From positions 1,770,001 through 1,834,000 of the forward strand of contig NZ_LT629752.1 of the NCBI RefSeq assembly GCF_900105145.1: a stretch of DNA of 64,000 bases, written 5' to 3'. Below, piece by piece: positions 1 to 9,525 of this stretch; position 1 is the first letter of the stretch; each line of letters opens with the position of its first letter. Source of the DNA: Polaribacter sp. KT25b (GTDB lineage Bacteria > Bacteroidota > Bacteroidia > Flavobacteriales > Flavobacteriaceae). Made by a program: the position numbers and the translations under genes. The notes under the pieces are model-generated. The model was not told where the DNA came from and ran no database searches. It was given only the letters and a program-made list of their open reading frames with translations.

Positions 1-2499
1 GGTTTGCCTTTGGTACAAATAGAGTTAAAAAGACGTGGTTTAGAAATAAAAGAAGCCTTTAATCAAATTAATCGCTATCAAAAACATTCTTTTTGGTCTA
101 ATCGTGGGTTATTTCAATATGTACAATTGTTTATCATCAGTAATGGCGTAAACACAAAATACCTTGCTAATAATGAGTTACAGTCTGTAAAACAAACCTT
201 TTTCTGGTCTGATGTACACAATAAAAATATTAAAGAACTACCAGATTTTACCAATGCTTTTTTAAACCCAAATCATTTGGGGTTAATGATTGCCAAGTAT
301 ATTGTAAGAAACGAAACGCATAAAATTTTAATGGTTTTAAGACCTTACCAATATTATGCAGTAGAAAAGTTAGTAGCACAAGTAGAAACCACAACAGACA
401 ATGCATATATATGGCATACTACTGGTTCTGGTAAGACTTTAACCTCTTTTAAAGCAAGTCAGATTATTATGGATTTGCCACAAGTGGACAAAGTGTTGTT
501 TGTGGTAGATAGAAAAGATTTAGACTATCAAACCATGAATGAATTTAATTCTTTTAAAAAAGATAGTGTAGATGTTACCAAAAACACCCATAACCTAGTA
601 AAACAACTCGCAAGCGATTCTAAATTAGTTTTAACAACCATTCAAAAATTAAACAATGCTATTTCTAAAGAGCATTATAAAAAGCAATTAGCAGATTTAA
701 AAAGTAAGAGAGTAGTCCTTATTTTTGATGAATGTCATAGAAGTCAATTTGGAGAAACGCACAAACTAATTACAGACTATTTTACAAATTCGCAATTATT
801 TGGTTTTACAGGAACACCCATTTTTGCAGACAATGCTTCTAAAAACAATTTAGGAAAAAGAACCACCAAAGACCTATTTGGTAAATGTTTGCACAAATAT
901 GTAATTACAGATGCAATAGAAGATGGTAATGTTTTAAAATTTGGAATAGAATATATAGGGCGTTACAAAAAGAAAAGCAACACATTACTAGATATTGATG
1001 TAGAAGATATAGACAAAACAGAAGTTTTTAAAGACGAAAAACGTTTAGAAAAAATAGCAGATTATATTATTAAATACCACAGTACAAAAACAGATAACAA
1101 ACATTTTTCTGCTTTGTTTGCTGTAAGTAATATTAAAAGTTTAATTAAATATTACGATATTTTTAAAGCTAAAAAAATTGCTGGCGAACACAATTTAAGA
1201 ATAGCAACTATTTTTTCTTATGGAGCAAATGAAGCAAATGAAGATGCCCAAGATTATTTACCCGACGATGAATTGGATGTTGCTGCAGAAAGTGAACTAA
1301 GCTATAAATCTAGCCATTCTAGAGAAAAATTAGATGAATACATTGTAGATTATAACAAAATGTACAACACTGGTTTTTCAACTAAAGACAGTAAATTATT
1401 TGAAGAGTATTATAAAGACATTAGCAAGCGTTTAAAAGAACGAGAAAAGAAGAATTTTAATGATGCTAAAGACCGCTTAGACATTGTTATTGTTGTAAAT
1501 ATGATGCTTACTGGCTTTGATGCTAAAAAAGTAAATACCTTGTATGTAGACAAAAACTTAAAACAACATGGTTTAATTCAGGCTTTTTCTAGAACCAATA
1601 GAATATTAGGAGAAAATAAATCTCAAGGTAATATTGTATGTTTTAGAAACTTAAAAAAGGATACAGATGAAGCCATTACATTGTTTTCTAATAAAGAAGC
1701 CAATGAAACTATAATTATGCCACCTTATGAAGACATTGCTACAAAATTTGATGAAACCTTAAAAGCGTTATTAACAATTGCACCAACACACAAAAGTGTA
1801 GATAATTTAGTAGGAGAGGAGCAAAAGCTTCAATTTGTACAAGCGTTTAGAAGGCTTTTAAGAGCAAAAAACGTTCTAGAATCTTATGTAGATTTCGACT
1901 GGCAAAATTTAGATATTGATGAGCAAACATTTGAAAACTATAAAAGCGAATACTTAGATATTAAAGATTTTGTAGACGAACAAAGAAGAACCCATAAAAC
2001 ATCTATTTTAAACGATGTAGATTTTGAGTTAGAATTAATTCATAGAGATGAAATAAATATCGTTTATATTTTACAGTTATTATCTAAAATAAAAGTAAAA
2101 GATAAAACAGAAGCTCAAAAACAGAAAAAAGCAATTATCGATTTATTAGGTGGTAATGTAAAATTAAGAAGTAAAAGAGAATTGATAGAAAAATTTATTG
2201 AAGAAAATTTACCTCATATTACAGATGCAGACAGTATTACCGACGAATTTGAAAATTATTGGAAAGAAGAAAAAGTAAAAGCATTGTCTAAAATTTGTGA
2301 AGATGAACATTTAGACCAAAAACAGTTTAATGCTTTGATACAAAGTTATACTTATAATGGTCAAGAACCTATTAGACAAGACATTTTTAAATGTTTAGAC
2401 AATAGACCAAGCATTTTAAAAGCCCGTGAAATTGGTGATAGAATATTAACAAAAATGAAAACATTTATTGATGTTTTTATTACGGGTATGGTTGGGTAA
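1..2499 (+). CDS. hsdR: Type I restriction endonuclease subunit R (HsdR), 5' end outside window
   Basis: Motor and nuclease subunit of a type I restriction-modification complex: it cuts unmodified DNA after ATP-driven translocation. The frame is open at base 1, so the N-terminus is missing; the TTG at base 4 is not a real start. Visible near the truncated end is the nuclease motif E-x-K (IELK, residues 6-9 counted from base 4) followed by Q-xxx-Y (Q21/Y25), the spacing known in HsdR. Then come Walker A TTGSGKT (139-145), the DECH box (242-245), FTGTP, and an SF2 C-terminal half with a SRTNR motif. A helical C-terminal region completes the 831 visible residues; the family is usually about 1000. 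No hsdM or hsdS follows, so partners would lie upstream. Family identity is very secure. Confidence 0.95.
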   Translation, partial: GLPLVQIELKRRGLEIKEAFNQINRYQKHSFWSNRGLFQYVQLFIISNGVNTKYLANNELQSVKQTFFWSDVHNKNIKELPDFTNAFLNPNHLGLMIAKYIVRNETHKILMVLRPYQYYAVEKLVAQVETTTDNAYIWHTTGSGKTLTSFKASQIIMDLPQVDKVLFVVDRKDLDYQTMNEFNSFKKDSVDVTKNTHNLVKQLASDSKLVLTTIQKLNNAISKEHYKKQLADLKSKRVVLIFDECHRSQFGETHKLITDYFTNSQLFGFTGTPIFADNASKNNLGKRTTKDLFGKCLHKYVITDAIEDGNVLKFGIEYIGRYKKKSNTLLDIDVEDIDKTEVFKDEKRLEKIADYIIKYHSTKTDNKHFSALFAVSNIKSLIKYYDIFKAKKIAGEHNLRIATIFSYGANEANEDAQDYLPDDELDVAAESELSYKSSHSREKLDEYIVDYNKMYNTGFSTKDSKLFEEYYKDISKRLKEREKKNFNDAKDRLDIVIVVNMMLTGFDAKKVNTLYVDKNLKQHGLIQAFSRTNRILGENKSQGNIVCFRNLKKDTDEAITLFSNKEANETIIMPPYEDIATKFDETLKALLTIAPTHKSVDNLVGEEQKLQFVQAFRRLLRAKNVLESYVDFDWQNLDIDEQTFENYKSEYLDIKDFVDEQRRTHKTSILNDVDFELELIHRDEINIVYILQLLSKIKVKDKTEAQKQKKAIIDLLGGNVKLRSKRELIEKFIEENLPHITDADSITDEFENYWKEEKVKALSKICEDEHLDQKQFNALIQSYTYNGQEPIRQDIFKCLDNRPSILKAREIGDRILTKMKTFIDVFITGMVG

Positions 2500-2708
2500 A
2501 ATTAATAACAAATCTCACTCGATATACTATAATTTTAGTAGTAATTCAAAAATAAATGATTAAAAAACTACCCAATAAACAGATTACCAAGTATGAGATT
2601 CTACGAAAATACAATTAACACTTGTTGACGAATTTTAAAACACCCCAATAACAATGTTTATCGTTAGTTAATAGAGATTTATAGCAATCATTTAAAAGCT
2701 AGAAATTA

Positions 2709-2802
2709 AATAGCCGTAATTTCTTTTAACATAATTGTTGACGATATAGACCTAAAGGCACTATATCTACAATTATGTGTAAATAGCCTGAAAAACGGCT
2801 AT
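2709..2802. repeat. Nested inverted repeat in the hsdR-RDD intergenic region
   Basis: The 372-base gene-free stretch 2500-2871 contains one clear structure. Outer arms ATAGCCGT (2709-2716) and ACGGCTAT (2795-2802) enclose a longer stem whose arms are 2729-2749 (ACATAATTGT then GATATAG) and 2761-2778 (CTATATC then ACAATTATGT), broken by a small bulge. ATAGCC at 2783-2788 can also pair with 2797-2802 as an alternative small hairpin. It could be a terminator region for hsdR, a small RNA or a mobile-element relic. There is no obvious U-run. I see no ORF or other feature in the rest of the stretch. Confidence 0.5.
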
Positions 2803-2825
2803 ACAAAAATTACTATGTATACGTA

Positions 2826-2857
<32 letters not shown>

Positions 2858-2871
2858 TAAAACCAATACTC

Positions 2872-3684
2872 CTACATACTTTGCGTATAATAATTATAAT
2901 CCTTTAAAACGGTATCTATAAATTCTAAATCGCTATTATGTACAGACTTGATACCAGTTACTTCTAGAATTTTAGAACGTAACTTTATAAGCGTTTTATA
3001 ATCATTATGTTTGGCAGCCGTTTTATAAGTTTCTTTTATAATACGCATATCATTATCAGACAACTTAATCACATTTGCATACGTTGGTACATAATTCTCT
3101 TTGATATCTTCTAAAATGGTTTCAGAGAATTGTACATCATCCTTTAAATAAATAACGATGGTATTTGCAATCACATCTCCAAATCGTTGACTTTTATTGG
3201 TAAATAAAATCAGAAAGAATCCTACCATTTTTCCGAATAGAAAAAGCACAACCAACAATCCAGTATGTTCATTTAATCCTAAAGAAGCCACATACACAAA
3301 CAGCAATAAAAACAAATTAAAATCTACAATTCTTAAAAACCAACGCATAATGTAATCAGTAATCGATGGTTTAAAGCCATCTACATTGATCACTTTTAGT
3401 TTTAACAAGCGTTTACCAATGGTTTGCCCATCCATTAAAATTTCTGTGTATAGCGAGTAAAACGTAATGGGCACTAAAAACAACACTTCTATCGCTTTAA
3501 TGGTCCAGCCATCTCCATTTAAAGAAGTATCTAACGAACTAAAACCAAAAAATTTAAAGGCAAAATAGAAATAAGCAAATTTTAAAAGATTGTCTATAGA
3601 AAAAGCAAATAGCCTCTGAAATACTGTAGCCACAGTAAATTTTATATTTACATTTTGTGCCGTTTTTATTTGGAGTGTTTTCAT
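2872..3684 (-). CDS. RDD family membrane protein
   Basis: Inner-membrane protein of the RDD family, 270 residues. The family signature GQTIGKRLLKLKV lies around residues 86-98, after hydrophobic segments near residues 30-50 and 65-85; two more hydrophobic segments follow (about 115-135 and 140-162). The last 100 residues look soluble. RDD proteins are membrane proteins of poorly defined function, sometimes linked to ion transport. In flavobacteria this gene commonly sits divergent to the SpoIIM/DUF4129/MoxR/DUF58 cluster, as here. Its ATG at 3684-3682 is only 22 bases from the likely start of the divergent neighbour, so the two promoters must lie inside each other's coding sequence or be very compact. 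Confidence 0.88.
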   Translation of the reverse strand: MKTLQIKTAQNVNIKFTVATVFQRLFAFSIDNLLKFAYFYFAFKFFGFSSLDTSLNGDGWTIKAIEVLFLVPITFYSLYTEILMDGQTIGKRLLKLKVINVDGFKPSITDYIMRWFLRIVDFNLFLLLFVYVASLGLNEHTGLLVVLFLFGKMVGFFLILFTNKSQRFGDVIANTIVIYLKDDVQFSETILEDIKENYVPTYANVIKLSDNDMRIIKETYKTAAKHNDYKTLIKLRSKILEVTGIKSVHNSDLEFIDTVLKDYNYYTQSM

Positions 3685-3706
3685 GCAAGTAGTAAATTCG
3701 CTCTAT

Positions 3707-4672
3707 ATGAGAGAGGTCGCTTTTATAAAGCAAAATAAAGAAAAATGGCTTGAATTCGAACTAAGTTTTTCAAATAAAGAGAAAAAAAGTCCAGATGACG
3801 TTGCCAACCTGCATATTAAAATCATGAACGATTTGGTATATGCGCAAACATATTACCCTAAAAGCAAGGTTACTAGCTACTTAAATAAGTTAGCGAAAAC
3901 TAGTTTTCATAAAGTATACGATTCAAAAAGAAGTGACCAGAATGTATTTATGAGCTTCTTTTTACATAAAGTGCCACTACTCTCTTACAAATACAGAAAA
4001 TACTTTTACATTTCGTTTATTTTCTTTTTTATCTGTTTCTTTATAGGATTGCTTTCTACTTTTAATGACGAGTCTTTTGCACGTCAAATACTAGGAAATA
4101 CCTATGTAGATCAGACTTTAGAGAATATAGAAAGTGGCGATGCGATGGCAATTTACAAAAGCGGTAGCAATTGGGGTACTTTTATTGGCATTTATGATAA
4201 CAACCAACGAGTGGGCTTATCGATGTTTTTATCGGGCTTATTTTTAGGCATCGGTACCGGATTTTATATTGTATACAACGCTATTATGGTGGCGGTCTTT
4301 CAAGCTTTTTTTTATCAATATAACAGTTTATTTGATAGTTTAAAAGGCATTTGGATTCACGGAACCTACGAAATATTTGGGATGATTATTGAAGCTGCTG
4401 CAGGCTATATTATTGGGGCAAGTATTTTATTTCCAGGAACTTTAAAACGTTTTCAGTCTTTTAAAATAGGAATGAGAGATGCTTTTTATATTTTTATAAG
4501 TACCATTCCGTTTACACTTATGGCTGCTTTTTTAGAAGGATATATTACACGGTATTCCAACACCATGCCTACAATTTTTTGTTTTGCTATTATTGTTTTC
4601 AGTCTTATAACCATTAGTTATTATTATTTGGTGTTACCATTTGTAGTTGCTAAAAAACACGGACTTCGATAA
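3707..4672 (+). CDS. SpoIIM-family (stage II sporulation protein M-like) membrane protein
   Basis: Integral membrane protein of the DUF95/SpoIIM family, about 321 residues. A soluble N-terminal part is followed by a long multi-helix region (from the segment YFYISFIFFFICFFIGL onward) containing GTFIGIYDNNQRVGLSMF and the family-typical HGTYEIFGMIIEAAAG. Flavobacteria do not sporulate; the family here is known from this MoxR-linked cluster. I place the start at the ATG at 3707 (MREVAFIKQNK), which matches how relatives begin. An in-frame ATG at 3683 would add 8 residues and overlap the start codon of the divergent RDD gene. It abuts the next gene directly (stop 4672, ATG 4673), so an operon is likely. 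Confidence 0.87.
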   Translation: MREVAFIKQNKEKWLEFELSFSNKEKKSPDDVANLHIKIMNDLVYAQTYYPKSKVTSYLNKLAKTSFHKVYDSKRSDQNVFMSFFLHKVPLLSYKYRKYFYISFIFFFICFFIGLLSTFNDESFARQILGNTYVDQTLENIESGDAMAIYKSGSNWGTFIGIYDNNQRVGLSMFLSGLFLGIGTGFYIVYNAIMVAVFQAFFYQYNSLFDSLKGIWIHGTYEIFGMIIEAAAGYIIGASILFPGTLKRFQSFKIGMRDAFYIFISTIPFTLMAAFLEGYITRYSNTMPTIFCFAIIVFSLITISYYYLVLPFVVAKKHGLR

Positions 4673-5383
4673 ATGAAAAAGTGTATCGCTTCCCTCCTTT
4701 TATTGATGACCTTTTTTGTGCATGCACAAGAAGATCTCAATACAATTGTTGTAGAAAAAGCAGATACCATCGTTTATACTAAAAACACGGATATTAGTAA
4801 AGAAAGAACATTTTCATCCAATTTAAAAGATAAATATTCGGATGAAGATTTCCAATACAAAGAAAATGTGCCTGAAAAAAAAGACAACTCAGCTCCTTTT
4901 GATTTGGGTTTTATACAAGGTTTAGTGTTCTTTATGAGTAACATATTTCCGTATGTATTAGGCGGAATTATCATCTTTATCATCTTAAAAATAGTATTAG
5001 GTTTCGATTATCAATTTTGGAAAACCAACAATGTATCCAAAAGAAAAAAAGAGCAATTAATTTATGAAGATGAAGACATTCATGATGTAGACTTAGCAAC
5101 ACTTTTACAACAAGCAATTGACAATCAAAATTTTAGATTGGCAATTCGGTATTATTATCTTACTACTTTAAAAGGCTTATCAACCAAAAAAATGATTGCG
5201 TATCATAAAGATAAAACCAATTCAGAATACCTTTTTGAGATAGAAAACACAGCACTAAGAAGTCAATTTTCTTACATTTCTTACGTATATAGTTATGTTT
5301 GGTATGGAGAGTTCCCCATTGACGCACAGAACTTTAAAGCAGCACAGCAAAAATATCAATCGTTTTTAAACCAGATTCTTTGA
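4673..5383 (+). CDS. DUF4129 domain-containing protein
   Basis: Predicted membrane protein of 236 residues. It has an N-terminal signal peptide (hydrophobic to about residue 18, ending in HAQ), an extracytoplasmic stretch, one strong membrane segment around residues 80-106, and a cytoplasmic C-terminal DUF4129-like region (about 145-235) with YYYLTTLKGLS and the conserved ending with WYGEFPID and F. DUF4129 proteins accompany MoxR/DUF58 genes and are thought to act with them in envelope processes; the precise role is unknown. The gene sits between SpoIIM-like and DUF4350 genes with no gap on either side. Confidence 0.8.
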   Translation: MKKCIASLLLLMTFFVHAQEDLNTIVVEKADTIVYTKNTDISKERTFSSNLKDKYSDEDFQYKENVPEKKDNSAPFDLGFIQGLVFFMSNIFPYVLGGIIIFIILKIVLGFDYQFWKTNNVSKRKKEQLIYEDEDIHDVDLATLLQQAIDNQNFRLAIRYYYLTTLKGLSTKKMIAYHKDKTNSEYLFEIENTALRSQFSYISYVYSYVWYGEFPIDAQNFKAAQQKYQSFLNQIL

Positions 5384-6618
5384 AAATACCAACGCACATA
5401 CTAAAAAGTCTGCTATTTTTGGGGATGATTTTACAGCTAACTAGTTGTAAAGAAACCAATTGGGATGAGAACTTTAGAGAAAAGGAGAAAAGTCCTTTTG
5501 GCACCTATATTGTGTATAATGAAGCAGATAAACTATTTAAAAATCAAGAAATTGTTTACTTAAAAGAGAATTTATACGATTTTCTAATTGATAAAAATAA
5601 TATTGATAAAAACAAGCTTTCCAATTATATTTGTATAAAGAGCAACACGAATAAATTAACGGATGATGGTGTAAGTTATTTATTAGGATTCGTTTATAGC
5701 GGAAATACTGCTTTTTTAGCACTCAATTATTTTTCTGATGAACTTAGAGAACAGTTAGCATTTAAAACGAACAATTTAGACAAAGATGTCTATGGAGTTG
5801 AAAATTTAAAAGAATTAAAAGGTGAATTCCATTTAGAAAATGAGTCTTTTGATAATCAAACTTTTACTTTTGATAGAAACATCCGTAGAAATTATGTGGT
5901 TTCCTATAATGAGAAAACCACAATCGTTTTAGGAACCACAAAGATTGACGGAGAAAAAATACCCAACTTTATAAAAATTTATCACGGTTTTGGCGAGATC
6001 TATATACACACGAATCCGATTGTATTTACCAATTATTACTTATTAAAAGACAAAGAAAATTATGTAGAAAATGTATTTTCTTATTTGCCAGAAAACACAG
6101 TGTATTGGGATCCGCAGATTAAAAAAAGTAACTATGCAGATTCTTCTGACGACGACAACAAATCGATCTTTAAATTCTTTTTACAGCACAAAACGCTAAC
6201 TTGGTTTTTATTTGTTTCTTTTGGGGGTGTTTTGTTATTTATGTTGTTTAATGCTCGCAGAAAACAACGCGCAATTCCTATTATCAATCCCTTAGATAAT
6301 ACCACTGTGGCATTTACACAAACCATTTCTAGTTTGTATTTAAAAGAGGACGATCATAAGAATTTAGCGGATAAAAAGATTGCCTATTTCTTAGAAAAAG
6401 TAAGAACAAAATACTTGCTAAATACCAACAATTTAAACAAAGAATTCATTCAGCATTTAGCAGCGAAATCAGGTAATAAAATTGAAAATACAAACTATTT
6501 AATAAATACAATTATCACTTTACATAAAAGGTCAGAATGTTCTAAAGAAGAACTACTTGTCTTACATAAAATGATTGAAACTTTCTTTAATAAACAAGCA
6601 CATGGAACAACCAAATAA
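5380..6618 (+). CDS. DUF4350 domain-containing lipoprotein/membrane protein
   Basis: A 412-residue protein with a lipoprotein-type signal (LQLTSC, Cys23), a DUF4350-like extracytoplasmic region (about 40-250), a membrane helix at about 270-290 and a cytoplasmic tail. The start codon is TTG at 5380, overlapping the TGA of the preceding gene by 4 bases, a typical coupling arrangement; no better start exists before residue 16. DUF4350 proteins are standard members of this MoxR/DUF58 cluster. Function is unknown. The 3' end overlaps the start of the MoxR gene by 17 bases. Confidence 0.82.
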   Translation: MKIPTHILKSLLFLGMILQLTSCKETNWDENFREKEKSPFGTYIVYNEADKLFKNQEIVYLKENLYDFLIDKNNIDKNKLSNYICIKSNTNKLTDDGVSYLLGFVYSGNTAFLALNYFSDELREQLAFKTNNLDKDVYGVENLKELKGEFHLENESFDNQTFTFDRNIRRNYVVSYNEKTTIVLGTTKIDGEKIPNFIKIYHGFGEIYIHTNPIVFTNYYLLKDKENYVENVFSYLPENTVYWDPQIKKSNYADSSDDDNKSIFKFFLQHKTLTWFLFVSFGGVLLFMLFNARRKQRAIPIINPLDNTTVAFTQTISSLYLKEDDHKNLADKKIAYFLEKVRTKYLLNTNNLNKEFIQHLAAKSGNKIENTNYLINTIITLHKRSECSKEELLVLHKMIETFFNKQAHGTTK

Positions 6619-7606
6619 CGAAACAAATTCAGAGCACTTATCTTTTGAAAATAGAATTGATTTAGCCGAATTACAAGAGAGTGTTTTTAAGATAAAACAG
6701 CAATTACAAAAGGTAATTGTAGGACAAAAAGAAATGATGGATTTATTGCTAGTTTCGTTGCTTGCCAATGGTCATGTTTTAATTGAAGGTGTTCCTGGAG
6801 TAGCAAAAACCATCACCGCAAAACTACTTTCTAGAACAATAAATGTTGGTTTTAGTAGAATTCAGTTTACACCAGATTTAATGCCTTCGGATATTTTAGG
6901 AACCTCTGTTTTTAATGTGCAAACCTCTCAATTCGAGTTTAAACAAGGCCCTATATTTTCTAGCATGATTTTAATTGATGAAATTAATAGAGCGCCTGCA
7001 AAAACACAAGCCGCTTTGTTTGAAGTGATGGAAGAAAAGCAAGTAACCATCGATGGTTTTACCTATAAAATGCTAGAACCTTTTATTGTTTTAGCCACTC
7101 AAAACCCAATAGAACAAGAAGGAACCTACAGATTGCCAGAAGCGCAATTAGACCGTTTTTTGTTTAAAGTAGTTGTAGAGTATCCTAGTGCTGATGAAGA
7201 ATTAGAAATTATAATTAGAGAGCAAGCGCTAGAAAACACCACCAAAGACAGCAAAATAGAAACTATAATTGACGGTTTTAAAATTGTTGAATTCAGAGCT
7301 TTGGTAAAACAGATTAAAATTGAAGAGAATTTACTAAAATACATTGCCAATATTGTAGTGAATACAAGAACAAATTCGTTTTTATATTTAGGCGCATCGC
7401 CAAGAGCAAGTATTGCTATTTTATCAGCATCAAAAGCATTTGCAGCTATTGAAGGTCGTGATTTTGTAACGCCAGAAGATATTAAAAGAGCTACCATTCC
7501 CGTATTACAACACAGAGTAATTGTAACGCCAGAAAGAGAAATGGAAGGTTTAACGAGTAAACAAATTATAGAACAAATTATTGAAGCCGTAGAGATTCCG
7601 AGGTAG
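6602..7606 (+). CDS. MoxR family AAA+ ATPase
   Basis: AAA+ ATPase of the MoxR family, a chaperone-like enzyme thought to remodel or insert cofactors into partner proteins, usually VWA/DUF58 proteins. From the ATG at 6602 (MEQPNNE) it is 334 residues. It shows Walker A GVPGVAKT, Walker B ILIDEINRAP, sensor 1 ATQNPIEQEGTY and the arginine-finger region LPEAQLDRF, all canonical. An upstream in-frame ATG at 6575 lies inside the previous gene and is less likely. The DUF58 partner follows, but after an interval that holds a palindromic repeat rather than by direct coupling. Confidence 0.95.
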   Translation: MEQPNNETNSEHLSFENRIDLAELQESVFKIKQQLQKVIVGQKEMMDLLLVSLLANGHVLIEGVPGVAKTITAKLLSRTINVGFSRIQFTPDLMPSDILGTSVFNVQTSQFEFKQGPIFSSMILIDEINRAPAKTQAALFEVMEEKQVTIDGFTYKMLEPFIVLATQNPIEQEGTYRLPEAQLDRFLFKVVVEYPSADEELEIIIREQALENTTKDSKIETIIDGFKIVEFRALVKQIKIEENLLKYIANIVVNTRTNSFLYLGASPRASIAILSASKAFAAIEGRDFVTPEDIKRATIPVLQHRVIVTPEREMEGLTSKQIIEQIIEAVEIPR

Positions 7607-7647
7607 TTTTAGTTAGTAGTTGCACTTAGTGGTTAGCAAGTAAAAAA

Positions 7648-7726
7648 TGTCATTGCGAGGCACGAAGCAGTCTCTAATTTAGTAGAACTAAACAACAAAC
7701 AGATTGCTTCGTGCCTCGCAATGACA
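7648..7726. repeat. Palindromic intergenic repeat of the Bacteroidota TCATTGCGAGG type
   Basis: Arms of 26 bases at 7648-7673 and 7701-7726 are inverted copies with one mismatch, separated by 27 bases. The core TCATTGCGAGGCACGAAG resembles, from memory, a short palindromic element dispersed through many Bacteroidota genomes (TCATTGCGAGG, then ACGAAGCAATCT). In RNA it would form a very stable hairpin between the moxR and DUF58 coding regions. It is GC-rich compared with its surroundings, in keeping with insertion. The ATG at 7721 of the following frame lies inside the right arm. Confidence 0.85.
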
Positions 7727-7771
7727 CGGTTTACAATAAAACAATTAAACATTTACACAATTAAACAAACA

Positions 7772-9106
7772 TTGAAACACTTTTACAACACATTATTTCT
7801 AAACAATAGATTTTTCTATGCCTTAGCAACCATTGCGATATTGTTTGTTGTAGGCTTCTTTGCTCCTATCTTTTTTGAAGTTTCGAAAGTGTTATTATTC
7901 GTTTTAACTATTTTAACCTTTGTTGATGTCTTTTTACTTTACAAAACAAAAAACGCCATTCAAATAGAACGTTATTTACCAGAGCGCTTATCAAACGGTG
8001 ATGAAAACAAAATAACCTTACAACTTACCAACAACTATCCATTTGTAGCGCATTTATCATTAATTGAAGAATTGCCTTATCAGTTTCAGAAAAGAGATTT
8101 TTTCTTTCATCAGCAATTAAAACAACGCCAAGAAAAAACCATACATTATAATTTAACACCCAAAGAAAGAGGTGTTTACTTTTTTGGAAATGTAAATGTG
8201 TATGCAAGTTCTCGCTTACAATTAGCGACTAAAAAATACATTTTAGGCGAAGAAAAAGAACTAAAATGCTATCCTTCTTTTTTAAAGTTACGCGATTTTA
8301 ATATTCAAGCATTTAACAATTCAACGATTTCTTACGGAACAAAAAAAGTACGAAGAATTGGTCATTCTTTAGAGTTTGAACAAATTAAAGAATATGTTTC
8401 TGGTGATGATGTTAGAACTTTAAACTGGAAAGCATCCGCAAAGCGAAACCAATTAATGGTAAATCAATATGTAGAAGAAAAATCGCAATCTGTATACGCT
8501 ATTATTGATAAAGGACGCGCCATGCAAATGCAATTTAATGGCTTAAGTTTATTAGATTATGCAGTAAATACAACCTTAGCAATTAGTAATATTATCTTAA
8601 GAAAACAAGATAAAGCTGGTATGTTGTCTTTTTCAACAAAATTAGAAGATTGGGTTGTTGCAGAAAGAAGAAGCTCACAAATGAGTTTAATATCAGAAGC
8701 TTTGCATAACATTAAAACAAACTTTTCAGAATCTGATTTTAGTACTTTATATGCTGTTGTAAAAAGGAAAATTACTCATAGAAGTTTACTTATTTTATTT
8801 TCAAATTTTGAAACTATCGATGCTTTAAATAGGCAACTACCCTATTTGCGTGCTTTGGCTAAAAATCACTTAGTATTAGTAGTGTTTTTTAAAAATACAG
8901 AGTTAGATATTTTAACAAATGCAAAAGCAGAAACTATTCAAGAAGTATATGATACAATTATTGCTGAAAAGTTTATGTATGAAAAGAAACAAATTGTAAA
9001 TGAACTAAAAAAATACGGAATTCAGTCTGTATTAACAAAACCAGCCGATTTAACAGGCAATACGATTAACAAATATTTAGAATTAAAAACTAGAGGTCTT
9101 TTTTAA
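7772..9106 (+). CDS. DUF58 domain-containing protein (MoxR partner)
   Basis: Membrane-anchored DUF58 protein, about 444 residues from the proposed start. Two hydrophobic segments near the N-terminus (ALATIAILFVVGFF and a second about 10 residues on) precede a beta-rich region and the DUF58 signature GDDVRTLNWKASAKRNQLMV. A VWA-like C-terminal part follows. Such proteins are the usual partners of MoxR ATPases. The start is uncertain. The in-frame ATG at 7721 falls in the arm of a palindromic repeat and yields a low-complexity leader; the TTG at 7772, just before KHFYNTLFLNNRFF, fits the usual N-terminus better. Family call is secure, start is not. Confidence 0.88.
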   Translation: MKHFYNTLFLNNRFFYALATIAILFVVGFFAPIFFEVSKVLLFVLTILTFVDVFLLYKTKNAIQIERYLPERLSNGDENKITLQLTNNYPFVAHLSLIEELPYQFQKRDFFFHQQLKQRQEKTIHYNLTPKERGVYFFGNVNVYASSRLQLATKKYILGEEKELKCYPSFLKLRDFNIQAFNNSTISYGTKKVRRIGHSLEFEQIKEYVSGDDVRTLNWKASAKRNQLMVNQYVEEKSQSVYAIIDKGRAMQMQFNGLSLLDYAVNTTLAISNIILRKQDKAGMLSFSTKLEDWVVAERRSSQMSLISEALHNIKTNFSESDFSTLYAVVKRKITHRSLLILFSNFETIDALNRQLPYLRALAKNHLVLVVFFKNTELDILTNAKAETIQEVYDTIIAEKFMYEKKQIVNELKKYGIQSVLTKPADLTGNTINKYLELKTRGLF

Positions 9107-9147
9107 ATTTTTAGTATTTTTATGAATTAATTCTAAATCAACCAGTT

Positions 9148-9507
9148 ATGAAGTGGTATTTTAAAGCTTTTTATCAATATTTCAATTTTAGTGGAAGAGC
9201 TAGACGTAAAGAGTTTTGGGTTTTCTTTCTTACTAATATATTTATTTATTGGATACTTACCAATTTATATCGTTTTACAGATGCAGATTTAACAAATGTT
9301 CCTTACATTTTTCTTGCTATAATATTAATTCCAAGTATTGCTGTTTTATTAAGAAGGTTGCATGATTCTGGTAAAAATGGTTGGAATATTCTTTTTGTTT
9401 TTATTCCGATTCTTGGTTGGTTTTGGTTGTTAATATTATTAATTTTGCTTGGTGAACCTAAACTTAATAAATGGGGACCTTACCCCAAAGGTATTACAGA
9501 AAATTAA
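9148..9507 (+). CDS. DUF805 domain-containing membrane protein
   Basis: Small inner-membrane protein, 119 residues. It opens with the DUF805 pattern WYFKAFYQYFNFSGRARRKE, has about three membrane helices, the conserved LLRRLHDSGKNGW loop, and ends with a GEPKLNKWGPYPKG tail, all typical of the family. Function of DUF805 proteins is not established. A close paralog follows 18 bases downstream, so this is a tandem duplication transcribed together. Confidence 0.9.
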   Translation: MKWYFKAFYQYFNFSGRARRKEFWVFFLTNIFIYWILTNLYRFTDADLTNVPYIFLAIILIPSIAVLLRRLHDSGKNGWNILFVFIPILGWFWLLILLILLGEPKLNKWGPYPKGITEN

Positions 9508-9525
9508 TAAACTTAATAACAAATA

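Noticed and set aside
4..6. TTG as the start codon of the HsdR protein
   Set aside because: The frame stays open to base 1 and the conserved nuclease motif begins at once, so the gene is cut by the window edge.
7126..7497. 123-codon minus-strand open frame
   Set aside because: Exact antisense shadow of the conserved MoxR gene; its sequence is low-complexity and matches no family pattern.
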